A stretch of 43,426 nucleotides of DNA from Mycobacterium gordonae (GCF_002101675.1 NZ_LQOY01000003.1:1-43426), one strand, 5' to 3'; counted from the stretch's first letter, positions 24,825-34,951 are shown. The notes: generated by a model from the sequence alone, not told the origin. Translations and numbers: made by a program.

Positions 24825-25907
24825 CTAGTTGAAGGCGAGCCAACTGGGCAGCGCCCGTTCGTGGGAGTCGCACAGCACCTGTCTGGTGTCGCAGGACCCC
24901 TTCGGAGCGCCGGCTCCGGCCCACATGCCGCCGGTGTCGCGGCGCAGCACGATAGCCGACGAGCCGCCGCCGTCGAGCAGGATGGCCGTGTCGCTGCCCA
25001 AGCCGCGGAAGAGGTCCTGAATGTTATCCGGGGTGTAGCTGCCACCCTCGAAGATGTACATCTCGTCCTTCTGCTTGGAGTAGGCCAGGGCGGTGCGTGC
25101 CGCGCTCGGACCACCGTCGTGCAGCTGGCCGGTGTTGCCCGGCGACAGCAACCCGATGCCGGCCACCGCGACGAACTTCGCATTCTTGTTCAGCAGGTCG
25201 GCGATTACCGGTGTGGCCAGGTCGTAGTCCTCCCGGCCCTTGGGCCGCAACACATATGGAGCACCGCCGGCCGGCAGGATCATCGTCGTCAGCGAGGTCC
25301 AGGACTCGTTGCCGCCGGACAGCCCCTGTTTACCCGGGTAGGCGACGGTTCCGGTGACCGCCTGGTTGGCGCGGCCCTGGCCATGGGTGTTGTCGACGAA
25401 AGCGCCCAGCGGCGAGCTGCACCCGGTGTCACGCCAGGAGCCGCCCTTCTGGCCGCGGACGTCGAAGAAGTTCGCGTTGATCGCGATCGTCGGCTGGCCC
25501 ATGCGCTGCCACGCCTGCAGCGGCGGGTAGATCTCGGATGCCTGCCACAACCCTTCACCGGTGCGGGCGCCGGCGTTGTTTTCGCACCGGGCCTGGTCGC
25601 CCTGGTGGGTGTCCACCAACAGGTGCGGCTGCAGCCGGGTGGCGGCCTGCTTGATGATCATCAGGTGGCCGCCGTTGTTCATCTCATACCAGTGCCCGGC
25701 GCCGTCGAGCAGCGGCATCGAGTGTCCGCCGCCGAAGTTGTAGACCAGGTAGGAGCCTTTGGTGCCGGCGATGGCCTGCTCCAGCAGCTCCCGCGCGTCG
25801 GCGGCGCGAGCGACGGGGGCTCCGGTGGTGCTCGCCAACGTCAGACACAGGACCAGGGCGGCACAGCTTGCCAGGAGTCTGCGCAAGACGGCAGCTGGCG
25901 TCGGCAC
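24825..25907 (-). CDS. lprO: Secreted phosphodiester-glycosidase (NAGPA)-domain protein, LprO-like
   Basis: A 360-residue exported protein. The NAGPA/DUF2233 fold is marked by AINANFFDV and ILLDGGGSSAIVLR. The family includes the enzyme that uncovers mannose-6-phosphate by removing N-acetylglucosamine; the bacterial substrate is unknown. The GTG at 25907 gives a classical signal peptide (MPTPAAVLRR, a hydrophobic core, GAPVARA cleavage). An ATG at 25961 would add 18 residues but lies upstream of the transcription start predicted from the candidate promoter. The M. tuberculosis homologue is named a lipoprotein, but here the only cysteines (LLASC, LVLC) lie inside the hydrophobic core rather than after it. 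Confidence 0.85.
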   Translation of the reverse strand: MPTPAAVLRRLLASCAALVLCLTLASTTGAPVARAADARELLEQAIAGTKGSYLVYNFGGGHSMPLLDGAGHWYEMNNGGHLMIIKQAATRLQPHLLVDTHQGDQARCENNAGARTGEGLWQASEIYPPLQAWQRMGQPTIAINANFFDVRGQKGGSWRDTGCSSPLGAFVDNTHGQGRANQAVTGTVAYPGKQGLSGGNESWTSLTTMILPAGGAPYVLRPKGREDYDLATPVIADLLNKNAKFVAVAGIGLLSPGNTGQLHDGGPSAARTALAYSKQKDEMYIFEGGSYTPDNIQDLFRGLGSDTAILLDGGGSSAIVLRRDTGGMWAGAGAPKGSCDTRQVLCDSHERALPSWLAFN

Positions 25908-25948
25908 GGCAAGCCCTTTCGGCCAATTCCGGGGAAGCAACTCTCCCA

Positions 25949-25976
25949 GGATTAGCCACATCCGTCACACTGTCAA
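25949..25976 (-). promoter_or_regulatory. Candidate lprO promoter
   Basis: Read on the minus strand, a consensus TTGACA (25971-25976) is followed 16 bases later by TAATCC (25949-25954), predicting a start near 25942 and a leader of about 35 bases to the GTG at 25907. The -10 box is imperfect (last base C). An 8-base palindrome ACTTAAGT (25976-25983) abuts the -35. Confidence 0.4.
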
Positions 25977-26015
25977 CTTAAGTAACAGGCCGATGACGGG
26001 CCGGCCGCGTTCGAA

Positions 26016-27473
26016 TTACGTTTTGCCGCTTGCGCTTTCAGGGGCGGGTTGCGGTTCGGGTGCGGCGTCGGCGTCGGCGTCGGGTTCGGTCTCGGGTTCG
26101 GTCTCGGGTTCGGTCACCGTCGCCTGCTCGATGGCGGCCTCACGGGCCATCTCGCGCTGGTGATGTGCCTGGTGTTCGGCCGCGATCGCATGCTCGATCG
26201 CACCAGGGACCCGGTGGAAGCCCTTACGGTCGTACACACGGGTGATGATGCCGCCCACCAACACTCCGATCACCAGGCCGATGGCGGTCATCGTGAGCGC
26301 CTGGCGCAGTCCGGCGTCCGCGTGGCCGTTGAGATAGAGCAGGGACCGGACTCCGAGGAATACCTGGTGCATCGGCTCGAATTCGGCAAGCCAGCGGAAG
26401 AAGGGCGGCACCGCCTCCAGCGGCACCGTCGCACCGGCGGACGGCAAGCCCAGGATGACGAAGACCAGCATGCTGAACAGCAGGCCCATCGACCCCAGCA
26501 CCGCGATCAGTGAACTCGAGGTGATCCCCACCGCGCTGATCGCGAACACACCGAACAGCCACAGTTGCCAACCCAGCGTGATGGGCATCCCGAGCCCGTG
26601 GGCTATCGCCATGTAGACGCCCGACGTCGCCAGCGCCAGGATCACCATCAGACCCCACTTGACCAATAACGTGCGGAAGCGGGAGATGTTGACCTGCTCG
26701 GCGAAACGGTAGACCGGCCCGAATTCGGCTGGCACGTAACCCAGCATCGAGTCGACCAGGGTGCTCACCACGATGCTGCCGGTGAAGCCGGCCAGCAGCA
26801 GCAGCAGCGCATAGTAGAAGGCCGACAACCCATTTCCGGTGCCGTTGGGCAGCGGGTTGTACACGGTCGATCTGATGTCGATCGGGCTGGTCAGCGCCAG
26901 CACCGACGCGCCGGCCAGCGGGGCGCCGCCGGTCTGGGCCGCCACGTCGGCCGAAAGTCGTTCGCCCACTTTGTTGTTCGCAACCGATGCGGCCTGGTTC
27001 AGGGTCTGGCCGGCGATACTTGAGCCCAGCGTGCCCGCCCGCGGGTTGGTGGAGATGGTGATCGTGGGCCGTTCGGCGCGGTTGGCGGTCAGCGCGCTTT
27101 CCCCGAGGTCGCGCAGTTTCGACGAGAAGCCGGGCGGGATCACCATTTCGCCGTACACCTGGGCCCGGTCCAGCAGTTGCTTGGCCTCGGCCGCCGACAC
27201 GACCCGGACGTCGAACTTCTCTTTGTCCAGGCCGGCCACCACGCCGTCGCTGATCTGCTTGCCGTAGGGCCCGGCATCCTGGTTGACCACCGCGATCGGG
27301 AAATGCCGCAGATTCGTGGTGGGGTTCAGGATGCCGCCCAGGTACAGCGCGGACAATGCCGACATCAGGGCCAGGGTGATCAGGATCGGCGCCGCCCAGA
27401 ACCGCACCTTGCGAAGCTGCCTGGTGTTCCGGTTCGGTTTGGGCGCCGCGTGCTTGGCATGTTTCTGAGACAT
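26016..27473 (-). CDS. YhgE/Pip-type multi-pass membrane protein (Rv0180c-like)
   Basis: A 485-residue ABC-2-like membrane protein. One N-terminal helix (about residues 24-47, FWAAPILITLALMSALSALY) is followed by a large extracytoplasmic region starting with FPIAVVNQDAGPYG, a YhgE/Pip hallmark, then about five C-terminal helices (about 235-440) and a cytoplasmic acidic tail with EPETEPETEPDADADA. Exact role unknown; related proteins include phage-infection and ESX secretion-associated proteins. The ATG at 27473 has AGGAG upstream; the frame is open further upstream without similarity. TAGAGT at 27497-27502 (minus strand) could be a private -10 box; otherwise it is in the sigG-pirin transcript. 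Confidence 0.9.
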   Translation of the reverse strand: MSQKHAKHAAPKPNRNTRQLRKVRFWAAPILITLALMSALSALYLGGILNPTTNLRHFPIAVVNQDAGPYGKQISDGVVAGLDKEKFDVRVVSAAEAKQLLDRAQVYGEMVIPPGFSSKLRDLGESALTANRAERPTITISTNPRAGTLGSSIAGQTLNQAASVANNKVGERLSADVAAQTGGAPLAGASVLALTSPIDIRSTVYNPLPNGTGNGLSAFYYALLLLLAGFTGSIVVSTLVDSMLGYVPAEFGPVYRFAEQVNISRFRTLLVKWGLMVILALATSGVYMAIAHGLGMPITLGWQLWLFGVFAISAVGITSSSLIAVLGSMGLLFSMLVFVILGLPSAGATVPLEAVPPFFRWLAEFEPMHQVFLGVRSLLYLNGHADAGLRQALTMTAIGLVIGVLVGGIITRVYDRKGFHRVPGAIEHAIAAEHQAHHQREMAREAAIEQATVTEPETEPETEPDADADAAPEPQPAPESASGKT

Positions 27474-27511
27474 GGGGGCTCCTGTCTGTCGAGCCCACTC
27501 TAATGTGTCGG

Positions 27512-28237
27512 TCAGCCGCCCAGCTTCGCGTGCATCTCCCAGACCAGCACTTCGGAAGGCTGCTGCGCGGTGAGCCGGCTGCCGTCTGCGTCCGTGAGCC
27601 GGACCGCATCTCCTTGGGTCAGATCGCCGTGTTCCGCTACGGTGACGTCGCCGCGTGCCACGAATACGTGCAGGTAGGGCGCGGAAGGCAGGTCGACGGA
27701 GCCGCCGGCGGGCAGTCGTGCGACATGCAGCGCCGCGGCGCGGTTGTGCAGGACCAGGGCGGCGTCGCGTCCCGGAATTCCCGACGCGACAGTGATCAAG
27801 CCGACGTTGTCGAGCTGATTGCCGATCTCGACCTGTTGGTAACTCGGTGTGATGGCCGTCTCGTCCGGTATCACCCACATCTGCACGAAATGCACTGGCT
27901 GCGTGAGCGAGTCGTTCTTCTCCGAATGCAGGATCCCGCTCCCAGCCGACATGCGCTGGGCCAGCCCGGGGTAGATGGTGCCGTGGTTGCCGGCGGAATC
28001 CTGATGTGTCAGTTCACCTTCCAGCACCCAGGTGACGATCTCCACGTCCCGGTGCGGGTGGGTGTCGAAACCCGTTCGCGGCGCGACGATGTCGTCGTTG
28101 TTCACCAGCAACAACCCGAAATGCGTGTTGTCCGGCTGGTAATGGTCTCCGAAGGAGAAGGAGTGCCGGGACTGTAACCAGGGTGTGGTCGTGACGCCAC
28201 GATCGGCCGCTCGCCGGACATCCGCGGTGGCAGGCAC
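27512..28237 (-). CDS. Pirin family protein (Rv0181c-like)
   Basis: A 241-residue bicupin. The N-terminal cupin carries the metal site: FDTHPHRDVEIVTWVLEGEL and HQDSAGN, with SAGSGILHSEKN. Pirins bind Fe and some act as quercetinases or redox-sensing regulators; the role here is unknown. The GTG at 28237 (MPATADVRRAADRGV) lies four bases after the stop of the hydrolase gene and has GGGGG upstream; the longer frame has no such support. It is part of the sigG transcription unit. Confidence 0.92.
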   Translation of the reverse strand: MPATADVRRAADRGVTTTPWLQSRHSFSFGDHYQPDNTHFGLLLVNNDDIVAPRTGFDTHPHRDVEIVTWVLEGELTHQDSAGNHGTIYPGLAQRMSAGSGILHSEKNDSLTQPVHFVQMWVIPDETAITPSYQQVEIGNQLDNVGLITVASGIPGRDAALVLHNRAAALHVARLPAGGSVDLPSAPYLHVFVARGDVTVAEHGDLTQGDAVRLTDADGSRLTAQQPSEVLVWEMHAKLGG

Positions 28238-28241
28238 GGCT

Positions 28242-29645
28242 TCAAGCCCCCGGATAGATGGCGCCGGCCAGCCGCACAATCTCGTCGCGGTCGGCCGCCA
28301 GAATGAACCCGGAAGCGATCGCGCTGTCCAGTGCCGCGGTGAATCTGCTCAGGTAGTCCTCTGCCCCGCCCGGGTACAGGCGCCGCAAAGTGGCATCGTC
28401 GAAAGGCTCACCGGAGCCGAAGATCGACGACATAACGCTGTCGCCAGCGGCGATGCCGGAGGTGCGGGCGATCGGGACATCCACCCACGGGGAACGTATC
28501 CCGCCCGCTGCTATGCCGTTGCCGTCCACGACCGGCTGCGGGTGCGGGGATTCTGCGACCTGCAGCGGCGGGCCGCTCGGTGGCGGCGTTCCGGTGCGGA
28601 CCCAGGCGGTCAGCGCCGCCAGCGACGCCTGCACCACGTAATGGTGCTGTGGCCCGAAGTTGATGAAGTGGTCGAGTTGCCGGCCCATCAGGTTGTCGGT
28701 GGGCTGGTAGGCCGCGGCCAGGTCTTCGATCGACGCCGACCCGGAATCGATGGGGGCCACCTGGATCGTGTAGTTGTCGGCGTGCGCGGCGCCGGCGATC
28801 TCCCACACCCGCAGCAGGTCGTGGTCGGGTTGCCGGGCGGCGTAGTACCCCTGCCGTCCCGTGCCGTAGAGGTCGGTCTCGGTGATGATCGTCATCAGCG
28901 GGACACGCAGGTCCGGGCGGAACTTCACGGCTTGGGCAGTGCTGGACTGCAGATCGTCGAAGATCGAGCCGTCGTCCAGTGGCGCGGCGGGCCCGAACCG
29001 GGAGTGCACGAGGAACCCGTCGTAGGTCCGCGCCAGCGGGTCCACCGCGTTGACGTAGCTGGTGAGAAACATCGCCGACTGCGACTCGCCCACCGCGATA
29101 ACGTGCTCGGGGCGCAGCTCGCCCAGGAGGTCACCCGTCTCGCGGACCAGCCCGCCCACCTGCGAGAACATGTCATAGGCGAACGTGTCACCCGGATGGC
29201 TCAGGCCGGCATAGCGTTTGGGGTGCTGGCTCTTCAGCGACATGTCGAGCCGGAGCATGCTGACGCCGCCGTCGACACCCACCTTCTGGGCGGACACCAT
29301 GACATAGGCATAACCCGCCCGGATCACCTCGCGGTGCGCCATCAGCCACACCGCCGGAGCGTCGATTCCGCCGCTGACGTTGAGCCACTCGACGAGCACC
29401 GTGCCGTTGAAATCGGCTGGGTCGCTGGGGGTGAGTACCACCACCCGCGTCGTGTAATCGGCTGTGCGCGAAGCCCTTACGCGCCACCGGCCGTCGGGAT
29501 CCAGCGGCTGCTCCGCGGTGTAGGACGAGGCGCTGCCGGAGACGAAGAATTCCTTCGCGCCGTAACCCACGCCGGCGATGTCGAACGCGCCCAACAGGAT
29601 CGACGGCCGGCCGGGCACCGGCGTGACGGTGGGTGCGACGCTCAC
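28242..29645 (-). CDS. Alpha/beta hydrolase-domain protein (large type) inserted between pirin and sigG
   Basis: A 467-residue protein of the large alpha/beta-hydrolase-domain group. The likely nucleophile is the Ser of VIAVGESQSAMFL, and late His residues occur in IAGAAHADNYT. No signal peptide is visible. The GTG at 29645 overlaps the TGA of sigG (GTGA), and its TGA is four bases before the pirin start, so it is fully built into the sigG operon. In M. tuberculosis, as I recall it, pirin directly follows sigG, so this gene is an insertion here or a loss there. Substrate unknown. Confidence 0.85.
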   Translation of the reverse strand: MSVAPTVTPVPGRPSILLGAFDIAGVGYGAKEFFVSGSASSYTAEQPLDPDGRWRVRASRTADYTTRVVVLTPSDPADFNGTVLVEWLNVSGGIDAPAVWLMAHREVIRAGYAYVMVSAQKVGVDGGVSMLRLDMSLKSQHPKRYAGLSHPGDTFAYDMFSQVGGLVRETGDLLGELRPEHVIAVGESQSAMFLTSYVNAVDPLARTYDGFLVHSRFGPAAPLDDGSIFDDLQSSTAQAVKFRPDLRVPLMTIITETDLYGTGRQGYYAARQPDHDLLRVWEIAGAAHADNYTIQVAPIDSGSASIEDLAAAYQPTDNLMGRQLDHFINFGPQHHYVVQASLAALTAWVRTGTPPPSGPPLQVAESPHPQPVVDGNGIAAGGIRSPWVDVPIARTSGIAAGDSVMSSIFGSGEPFDDATLRRLYPGGAEDYLSRFTAALDSAIASGFILAADRDEIVRLAGAIYPGA

Positions 29646-30625
29646 AGCGCGTCCGGCAGACCGAATCTGGCGAACAGCGATCCGTCGAGGAATGCGACCA
29701 CCCGGGACACCCCGTCCGGCCGGACGTCCAGGACGTGCAGCTGGAAGGGGACATGGCGGTCACCCGCGCGCATATACATGGCCGCACCGGGTTGGCCGTT
29801 GGCCATGATCGGGATCATCCGCATGTCACCGGGATGCTCGGCCGGGCACTGCGTGTGGATGAGCGTGATGATGTCCTTCGCCCCCTGGTACCAGCCGGTG
29901 TAGGGCGGCATCTCCCAAATCGCTTCAGCGGTGAACAGATCCACCAACCGGTCGATGTCATAGCTCTCGAACGCGGCGACGTAGCGGGCCAGCAGGTCCT
30001 GCGTCTCGGACGAATCGGGCGCGGCGAGCCGGTCATCGGCGCTGGGCGAGACGGCCTCCAGTTGGGTACGGGCGCGCTGCAGCAGGCTGTTGACGGCCAC
30101 GGTGGTGGTCCCGATCGCCTCGGCAACCTCGGCCGCCTTCCACTGCAACACATCGCGCAGCAGCAACACCGCCCGTTGGCGCGGCGACAGGTGCTGGAGC
30201 GCGGCGATGAACGCCAACCGCACGGACTCCCGCGACTCCGCGATCACCGCGGGGTCGGCGGGATCCTGCGCGTCGGGCAGCGGCTCCAGCCAGGGGACCT
30301 CCGCGCGCTCGATGAGTTCGGCCGTCGGATCCGAACGGGCGTTGCCCAGGCCGGTCGGCAACGGCCGTCGCCCCCGGCCTTCCAGGGCGGTGAGGCAGGT
30401 GTTGGTGGCGATCCGGTGCAACCAGGTGCGGACCGAGGACTTGCCCTCAAACCGGTCATAGGACTTCCACGCCCGCAACAGCGTCTCCTGCACCAGGTCC
30501 TCGGCATCGTGCAGCGACCCGGTCATCCGGTAACAGTGGGCGAGCAGTTCACGCCGGTACGGCTCGGCGTGGGCGGAGAAATCTCCGCCGGCATTCGAGG
30601 GGGAATTTTCGGTGAGCACACTCAC
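29642..30625 (-). CDS. sigG: ECF RNA polymerase sigma factor SigG
   Basis: A 327-residue ECF sigma factor. Region 2 covers about residues 15-80 (YRMTGSLHDAEDLVQETLLR, SSVRTWLHRIATN). Region 4 covers about 140-195 (LSPRQRAVLLLRDVLQWKAA, TTVAVNSLLQRARTQL). A C-terminal SnoaL/NTF2-like domain (about 210-325, with LFTAEAIWEMPPYTGW) is typical of SigG/SigJ-type factors that lack an obvious anti-sigma gene. The GTG at 30625 (MSVLTENSP) is at the predicted transcription start of a DNA-damage-type promoter. It heads an operon with the hydrolase, pirin and perhaps the YhgE protein. Confidence 0.95.
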   Translation of the reverse strand: MSVLTENSPSNAGGDFSAHAEPYRRELLAHCYRMTGSLHDAEDLVQETLLRAWKSYDRFEGKSSVRTWLHRIATNTCLTALEGRGRRPLPTGLGNARSDPTAELIERAEVPWLEPLPDAQDPADPAVIAESRESVRLAFIAALQHLSPRQRAVLLLRDVLQWKAAEVAEAIGTTTVAVNSLLQRARTQLEAVSPSADDRLAAPDSSETQDLLARYVAAFESYDIDRLVDLFTAEAIWEMPPYTGWYQGAKDIITLIHTQCPAEHPGDMRMIPIMANGQPGAAMYMRAGDRHVPFQLHVLDVRPDGVSRVVAFLDGSLFARFGLPDAL

Positions 30626-30632
30626 CTGTTCG

Positions 30633-31537
<905 letters not shown>

Positions 31538-31568
31538 ATCGCGGAGCGGGATTGTCATGGCGCTGCGC

Positions 31569-31574
31569 TAGTTT
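31569..31574 (+). promoter_or_regulatory. Candidate -10 box of the DUF2786 gene
   Basis: TAGTTT (TAnnnT) ends seven bases before the ATG at 31581, the usual distance from -10 to transcription start, so a leaderless transcript is predicted. No clear -35. Confidence 0.45.
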
Positions 31575-31580
31575 GGCGGC

Positions 31581-32330
31581 ATGACCGACGACAAGATGCT
31601 GTCTCGCATCGCGGCACTGCTGCGTCAGGCCGAAGGCACCGACAATCCGCACGAGGCCGAGGCGTTCATGACCGCCGCGCAGCGGTTGGCGACGGCGTCG
31701 TCCATCGATCTTGCGGTGGCGCGCTCGCACTCCGCCAACCGATCGGCGGCCCAGGCCCCTACGCAGCGCACCATCACCATCGGCGAGGCGGGTACCCGCG
31801 GGCTGCGCACCTATGTGCAGCTCTTCGTGCTGATCGCGGCGGCCAACGACGTGCGCTGCGACATCGCCTCGAACTCGACTTTTGTCTACGCCTACGGGTT
31901 CGCCGAAGACATCGACGCGACGCACGCCCTGTACGCCAGCCTGGTGGTGCAGATGGTCCGGGCCTCCGACGCCTATCTCGCCACGGGCGAGCACCGGCCG
32001 ACGCCCACCATCACCGCCCGCCTGAACTTTCAGCTCGCTTTCGGGGCGCGCGTCGGTCAGCGCCTCGCGGAGGCCCGAGAGCAGGCCAAGCAGGAAGCGT
32101 CCAAGGACCGTCGCCGTGCTCCCGGCACCGCTATCGCATTGCGGGACAAGGAAGTCGAGTTGCGCGACCACTATCGCGAGGCTTCCCGGGCGCGTGGCAC
32201 CTGGCGGGCCAACCGGGCTTCCGCCGGGTACTCGTCGGCGGCGCGACGCGCGGGTGATCGGGCGGGGCGGCGGGCGCGGCTGGGCAGCAGCCAGGAGCTG
32301 CCCGGGGCGCGAACCGCGCTGGGCCGTTGA
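31581..32330 (+). CDS. DUF2786 domain protein (Rv0184-like)
   Basis: A 249-residue protein. The N-terminal DUF2786 helix-turn-helix-like segment is MLSRIAALLRQAEGTDNPHE followed by AEAFMTAAQRLA (residues 5-37). The middle part is mixed alpha/beta, and the last 60 residues are Arg/Ala-rich (REASRARGTWRANRASAG, AARRAGDRAGRRARLG), as in nucleic-acid-binding tails. Function unknown. Its TGA overlaps the TTG start of the metallohydrolase gene. Confidence 0.9.
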   Translation: MTDDKMLSRIAALLRQAEGTDNPHEAEAFMTAAQRLATASSIDLAVARSHSANRSAAQAPTQRTITIGEAGTRGLRTYVQLFVLIAAANDVRCDIASNSTFVYAYGFAEDIDATHALYASLVVQMVRASDAYLATGEHRPTPTITARLNFQLAFGARVGQRLAEAREQAKQEASKDRRRAPGTAIALRDKEVELRDHYREASRARGTWRANRASAGYSSAARRAGDRAGRRARLGSSQELPGARTALGR

Positions 32331-32821
32331 CCCGCGATTCGCAACGCGCCAAAGTCTATGCGGCTGAGGAATTCGTGCGGGTCATGTTCGACCGTGCCGC
32401 CGAGCACGGTTCGCGCGGTATCGACTTCTTCGGCGCCCAGCTGACGCTGCCGCCGGAAGGACGGTTCGCGTCGGTGGCGTCGGTGCAGCGCTATGTCGAC
32501 GATGTGCTGGCGCTGCCGGCGGTGCGTCGCGAATGGCCGGACGTGCCGGAGCTGCGGGTGCGGGCCCGGCGCGGAGCCGGCTCTGCGCACTATGAGAACC
32601 ACGACGGGGCCGGCACCATCGCCGTGCCCGATCTTGGCACCGCGGACTGGGCGATGCGCGAACTCGTCATACTGCATGAGATGGCGCATCACCTGTGCCG
32701 GGTGCCGCCGCCGCACGGGCCGGACTTCGCGGCGACGATGTGCACGCTGACAGAGCTGGTGATGGGTCCCGAGCTCGGCCATGTGCTGCGTGTCGTGTAC
32801 GCGAAAGAGGGTGTGCGTTGA
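32327..32821 (+). CDS. Putative zinc metallohydrolase with HExxH motif (Rv0185-like)
   Basis: A 164-residue protein of the small mycobacterial TIGR04338-type metallohydrolases. The zinc-binding motif is VILHEMAHHL (HExxH), and His in PPHGPDF may be the third ligand. The TTG at 32327 overlaps the preceding stop (TTGA) and gives MTRDSQRAKVYAAEEFV. Its own TGA overlaps the TTG of bglS, so three genes in a row are coupled. No signal peptide, so probably cytoplasmic; substrate unknown. Confidence 0.9.
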   Translation: MTRDSQRAKVYAAEEFVRVMFDRAAEHGSRGIDFFGAQLTLPPEGRFASVASVQRYVDDVLALPAVRREWPDVPELRVRARRGAGSAHYENHDGAGTIAVPDLGTADWAMRELVILHEMAHHLCRVPPPHGPDFAATMCTLTELVMGPELGHVLRVVYAKEGVR

Positions 32822-34908
32822 AAGACCCGGACGCCCGCGCGCGCGAGGTCGAGGAACAGCTGACCGACGACGAGCGCTTCTCCCTGCTGGTGGGCGTGAT
32901 GGGCGCCGGGGACATGTGGGGGCTGCGCGATGAGCGGATCCCGCCGGAGGTCCCGATGAGCGCCGGGTACGTGCCGGGGATCGCGCGACTGGGTGTCCCG
33001 GCGCTGCGGATGAGTGACGCCGGACTCGGCGTGACCAATCCCGGTTTCCGGCCGGGCGACACTGCCACCGCGCTGCCGGCCGGGCTCGCACTGGCGGCCA
33101 CTTTCAATCCGGAGCTGGCCCGCGCCGCGGGCTCGGTGATCGGGGTCGAGGCACGTAGCCGCGGATTCAATGTGCAGCTGGCGGGCGCGATGAACCTGGC
33201 CCGTGATCCGCGTAACGGCCGCAATTTCGAGTACTTCTCCGAGGATCCCCTGCTCAGCGCCACCATGGCCGCCGAACAGGTCACCGGAATCCAGCAGCAC
33301 GGTGTCATCTGCACGACCAAGCACTTCTCGCTGAACTGCAACGAGACCAATCGGCACTGGCTGGACGCCCTGATCGACCCCGACGCGCACCGCGAATCCG
33401 ACTTGCTGGCCTTCGAGCTCGCGATAGAACGTGGCCGGCCCGGCGCGGTGATGGCCGCCTACAACAAAGTCAACGGCGACTACGCCGCCGCGAACACCGT
33501 CCTGCTCAACGACGTGCTCAAGGGTGCCTGGGAATTCCCCGGCTGGGTGATGTCGGACTGGGGTGGCACGCCGAGCTGGGAGTGCGCCCTGGCCGGTCTC
33601 GATCAGGAGTGCGGCGCCCAGATCGACGCCCTGCTGTGGCAGGACGAAACGTTCGGCGCCCCACTGCGGGCCGCCTATGCCGACGGCCGGCTTCCCAAGC
33701 AGCGGTTGTCGGACATGGTGCGGCGGATTCTGCGGTCGATGTTCGCCGTGGGCGTCGACCAGTGGGGACCGGTGCCAGAGCCGGACCTCAACGCGCACAA
33801 CGACATTGCCCTCGAGATTGCACGGCAGGGAATCGTCCTGCTGCAGAACCGCGGGGCGCTGCCGCTGCCGGCCGGGCGGGGCGTGCGTATCGCCGTCATC
33901 GGTGGCTACGCGCACCGCGGCGTGCCGGCCGGATTCGGTTCCAGCACCGTGCTTCCGCCGGGCGGTTATGCCGACGTGATCCCGATCGGCGGCTCGGGTC
34001 TGGAAGCGGGCATGCGCAATCTGTACCTGCAGCCGTCGAGCCCGCTGGAGGAACTGCGGAAGTTGTTGCCGGGGGCGCACATCGAATTCGACCCCGGTAT
34101 CAGCCCGGCCGAGGCGGTGCCGGTGGCACGGCGGGCCGACATCGCGATCGTGTACGCCACCCGGGCCGAAGGCGAAGGATTCGACGCGGCCGATCTGTCG
34201 CTGCCGTGGGGTCAGGACGGGTTGATCGCCGCGGTCGCCGCGGCCAACCCGAACACAGTGGTGGTGTTGCAGACCGGAAACCCGGTGGCCATGCCGTGGC
34301 GTGACGCGGTGGCCGCGATCGTGCAGGCGTGGTATCCCGGGCAGCAGGGTGGCCGGGCGATCGCAGAAATCCTTACCGGGCAGGCGAATCCATCGGGCCG
34401 GCTGCCGATCAGCTTTCCGGCCGATCTCGGCCAGACGCCGCGCCCGCAGCTGGGATCGCCGACAACCATCGACTATTCGGAAGGCGCCGACGTCGGGTAC
34501 CGCTGGTTCGCCCGAACCGGGCAGGCCCCGTTGTTCGCGTTCGGACACGGCCTGTCCTACACCAGCTTCGAGTACCGCGACCTCGAGGTGACCGGTGGGG
34601 ACACCGTGCGCGCCGCGGTGACCGTCGTCAACACCGGTGAGCGCGCCGGGAGCGACGTCCCCCAGGTCTATCTCGCCGGGGTGCCGGGTGAGGCGCGCTT
34701 GCGCTTACTCGGATTCCAGCGGGTCGACCTCGAACCCGGGCAGTCGCACCGCGTGCGTGTCGAGGCGGATCCGCGCTTGCTGGCGCGCTACGCCGACGGG
34801 ACCTGGCACATCGCGCAGGGCAGGCACACGGTGGCCGTCGGCGCTTCGGCGGTCACCCTGGCGCTGGCGGCTGAAGTGGAGCTGGCCGGCCGTACGTTCG
34901 GGCGCTGA
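32818..34908 (+). CDS. bglS: Glycoside hydrolase family 3 beta-glucosidase BglS
   Basis: A 696-residue GH3 enzyme. The (beta/alpha)8 domain has GNGRNFEYFSEDP-type sequence (here NGRNFEYFSEDPLLS), KHFSLNCNETNR, and the nucleophile Asp247 in VMSDWGGT. The alpha/beta sandwich domain has GIVLLQNRGALPLP and LPWGQDGLIAAVA. The C-terminal fibronectin-III-like domain starts near DVGYRWF and includes FAFGHGLSYTSFEY. No signal peptide, so probably cytoplasmic. The TTG at 32818 (MKDPDARAREVEEQL) overlaps the metallohydrolase stop; the frame is open upstream without similarity. Specificity (glucosides or xylosides) is not certain. Confidence 0.94.
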   Translation: MKDPDARAREVEEQLTDDERFSLLVGVMGAGDMWGLRDERIPPEVPMSAGYVPGIARLGVPALRMSDAGLGVTNPGFRPGDTATALPAGLALAATFNPELARAAGSVIGVEARSRGFNVQLAGAMNLARDPRNGRNFEYFSEDPLLSATMAAEQVTGIQQHGVICTTKHFSLNCNETNRHWLDALIDPDAHRESDLLAFELAIERGRPGAVMAAYNKVNGDYAAANTVLLNDVLKGAWEFPGWVMSDWGGTPSWECALAGLDQECGAQIDALLWQDETFGAPLRAAYADGRLPKQRLSDMVRRILRSMFAVGVDQWGPVPEPDLNAHNDIALEIARQGIVLLQNRGALPLPAGRGVRIAVIGGYAHRGVPAGFGSSTVLPPGGYADVIPIGGSGLEAGMRNLYLQPSSPLEELRKLLPGAHIEFDPGISPAEAVPVARRADIAIVYATRAEGEGFDAADLSLPWGQDGLIAAVAAANPNTVVVLQTGNPVAMPWRDAVAAIVQAWYPGQQGGRAIAEILTGQANPSGRLPISFPADLGQTPRPQLGSPTTIDYSEGADVGYRWFARTGQAPLFAFGHGLSYTSFEYRDLEVTGGDTVRAAVTVVNTGERAGSDVPQVYLAGVPGEARLRLLGFQRVDLEPGQSHRVRVEADPRLLARYADGTWHIAQGRHTVAVGASAVTLALAAEVELAGRTFGR

Positions 34909-34951
34909 GCGGCGCGTCCGGCCGCACGACCGGCCTGCTGGCTCTATCGAC

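Noticed and set aside
34920..34935. GGCCG-N6-CGGCC hairpin between bglS and mymT, possible terminator
   Set aside because: Only a 5-base stem and no T-run; too weak to call.
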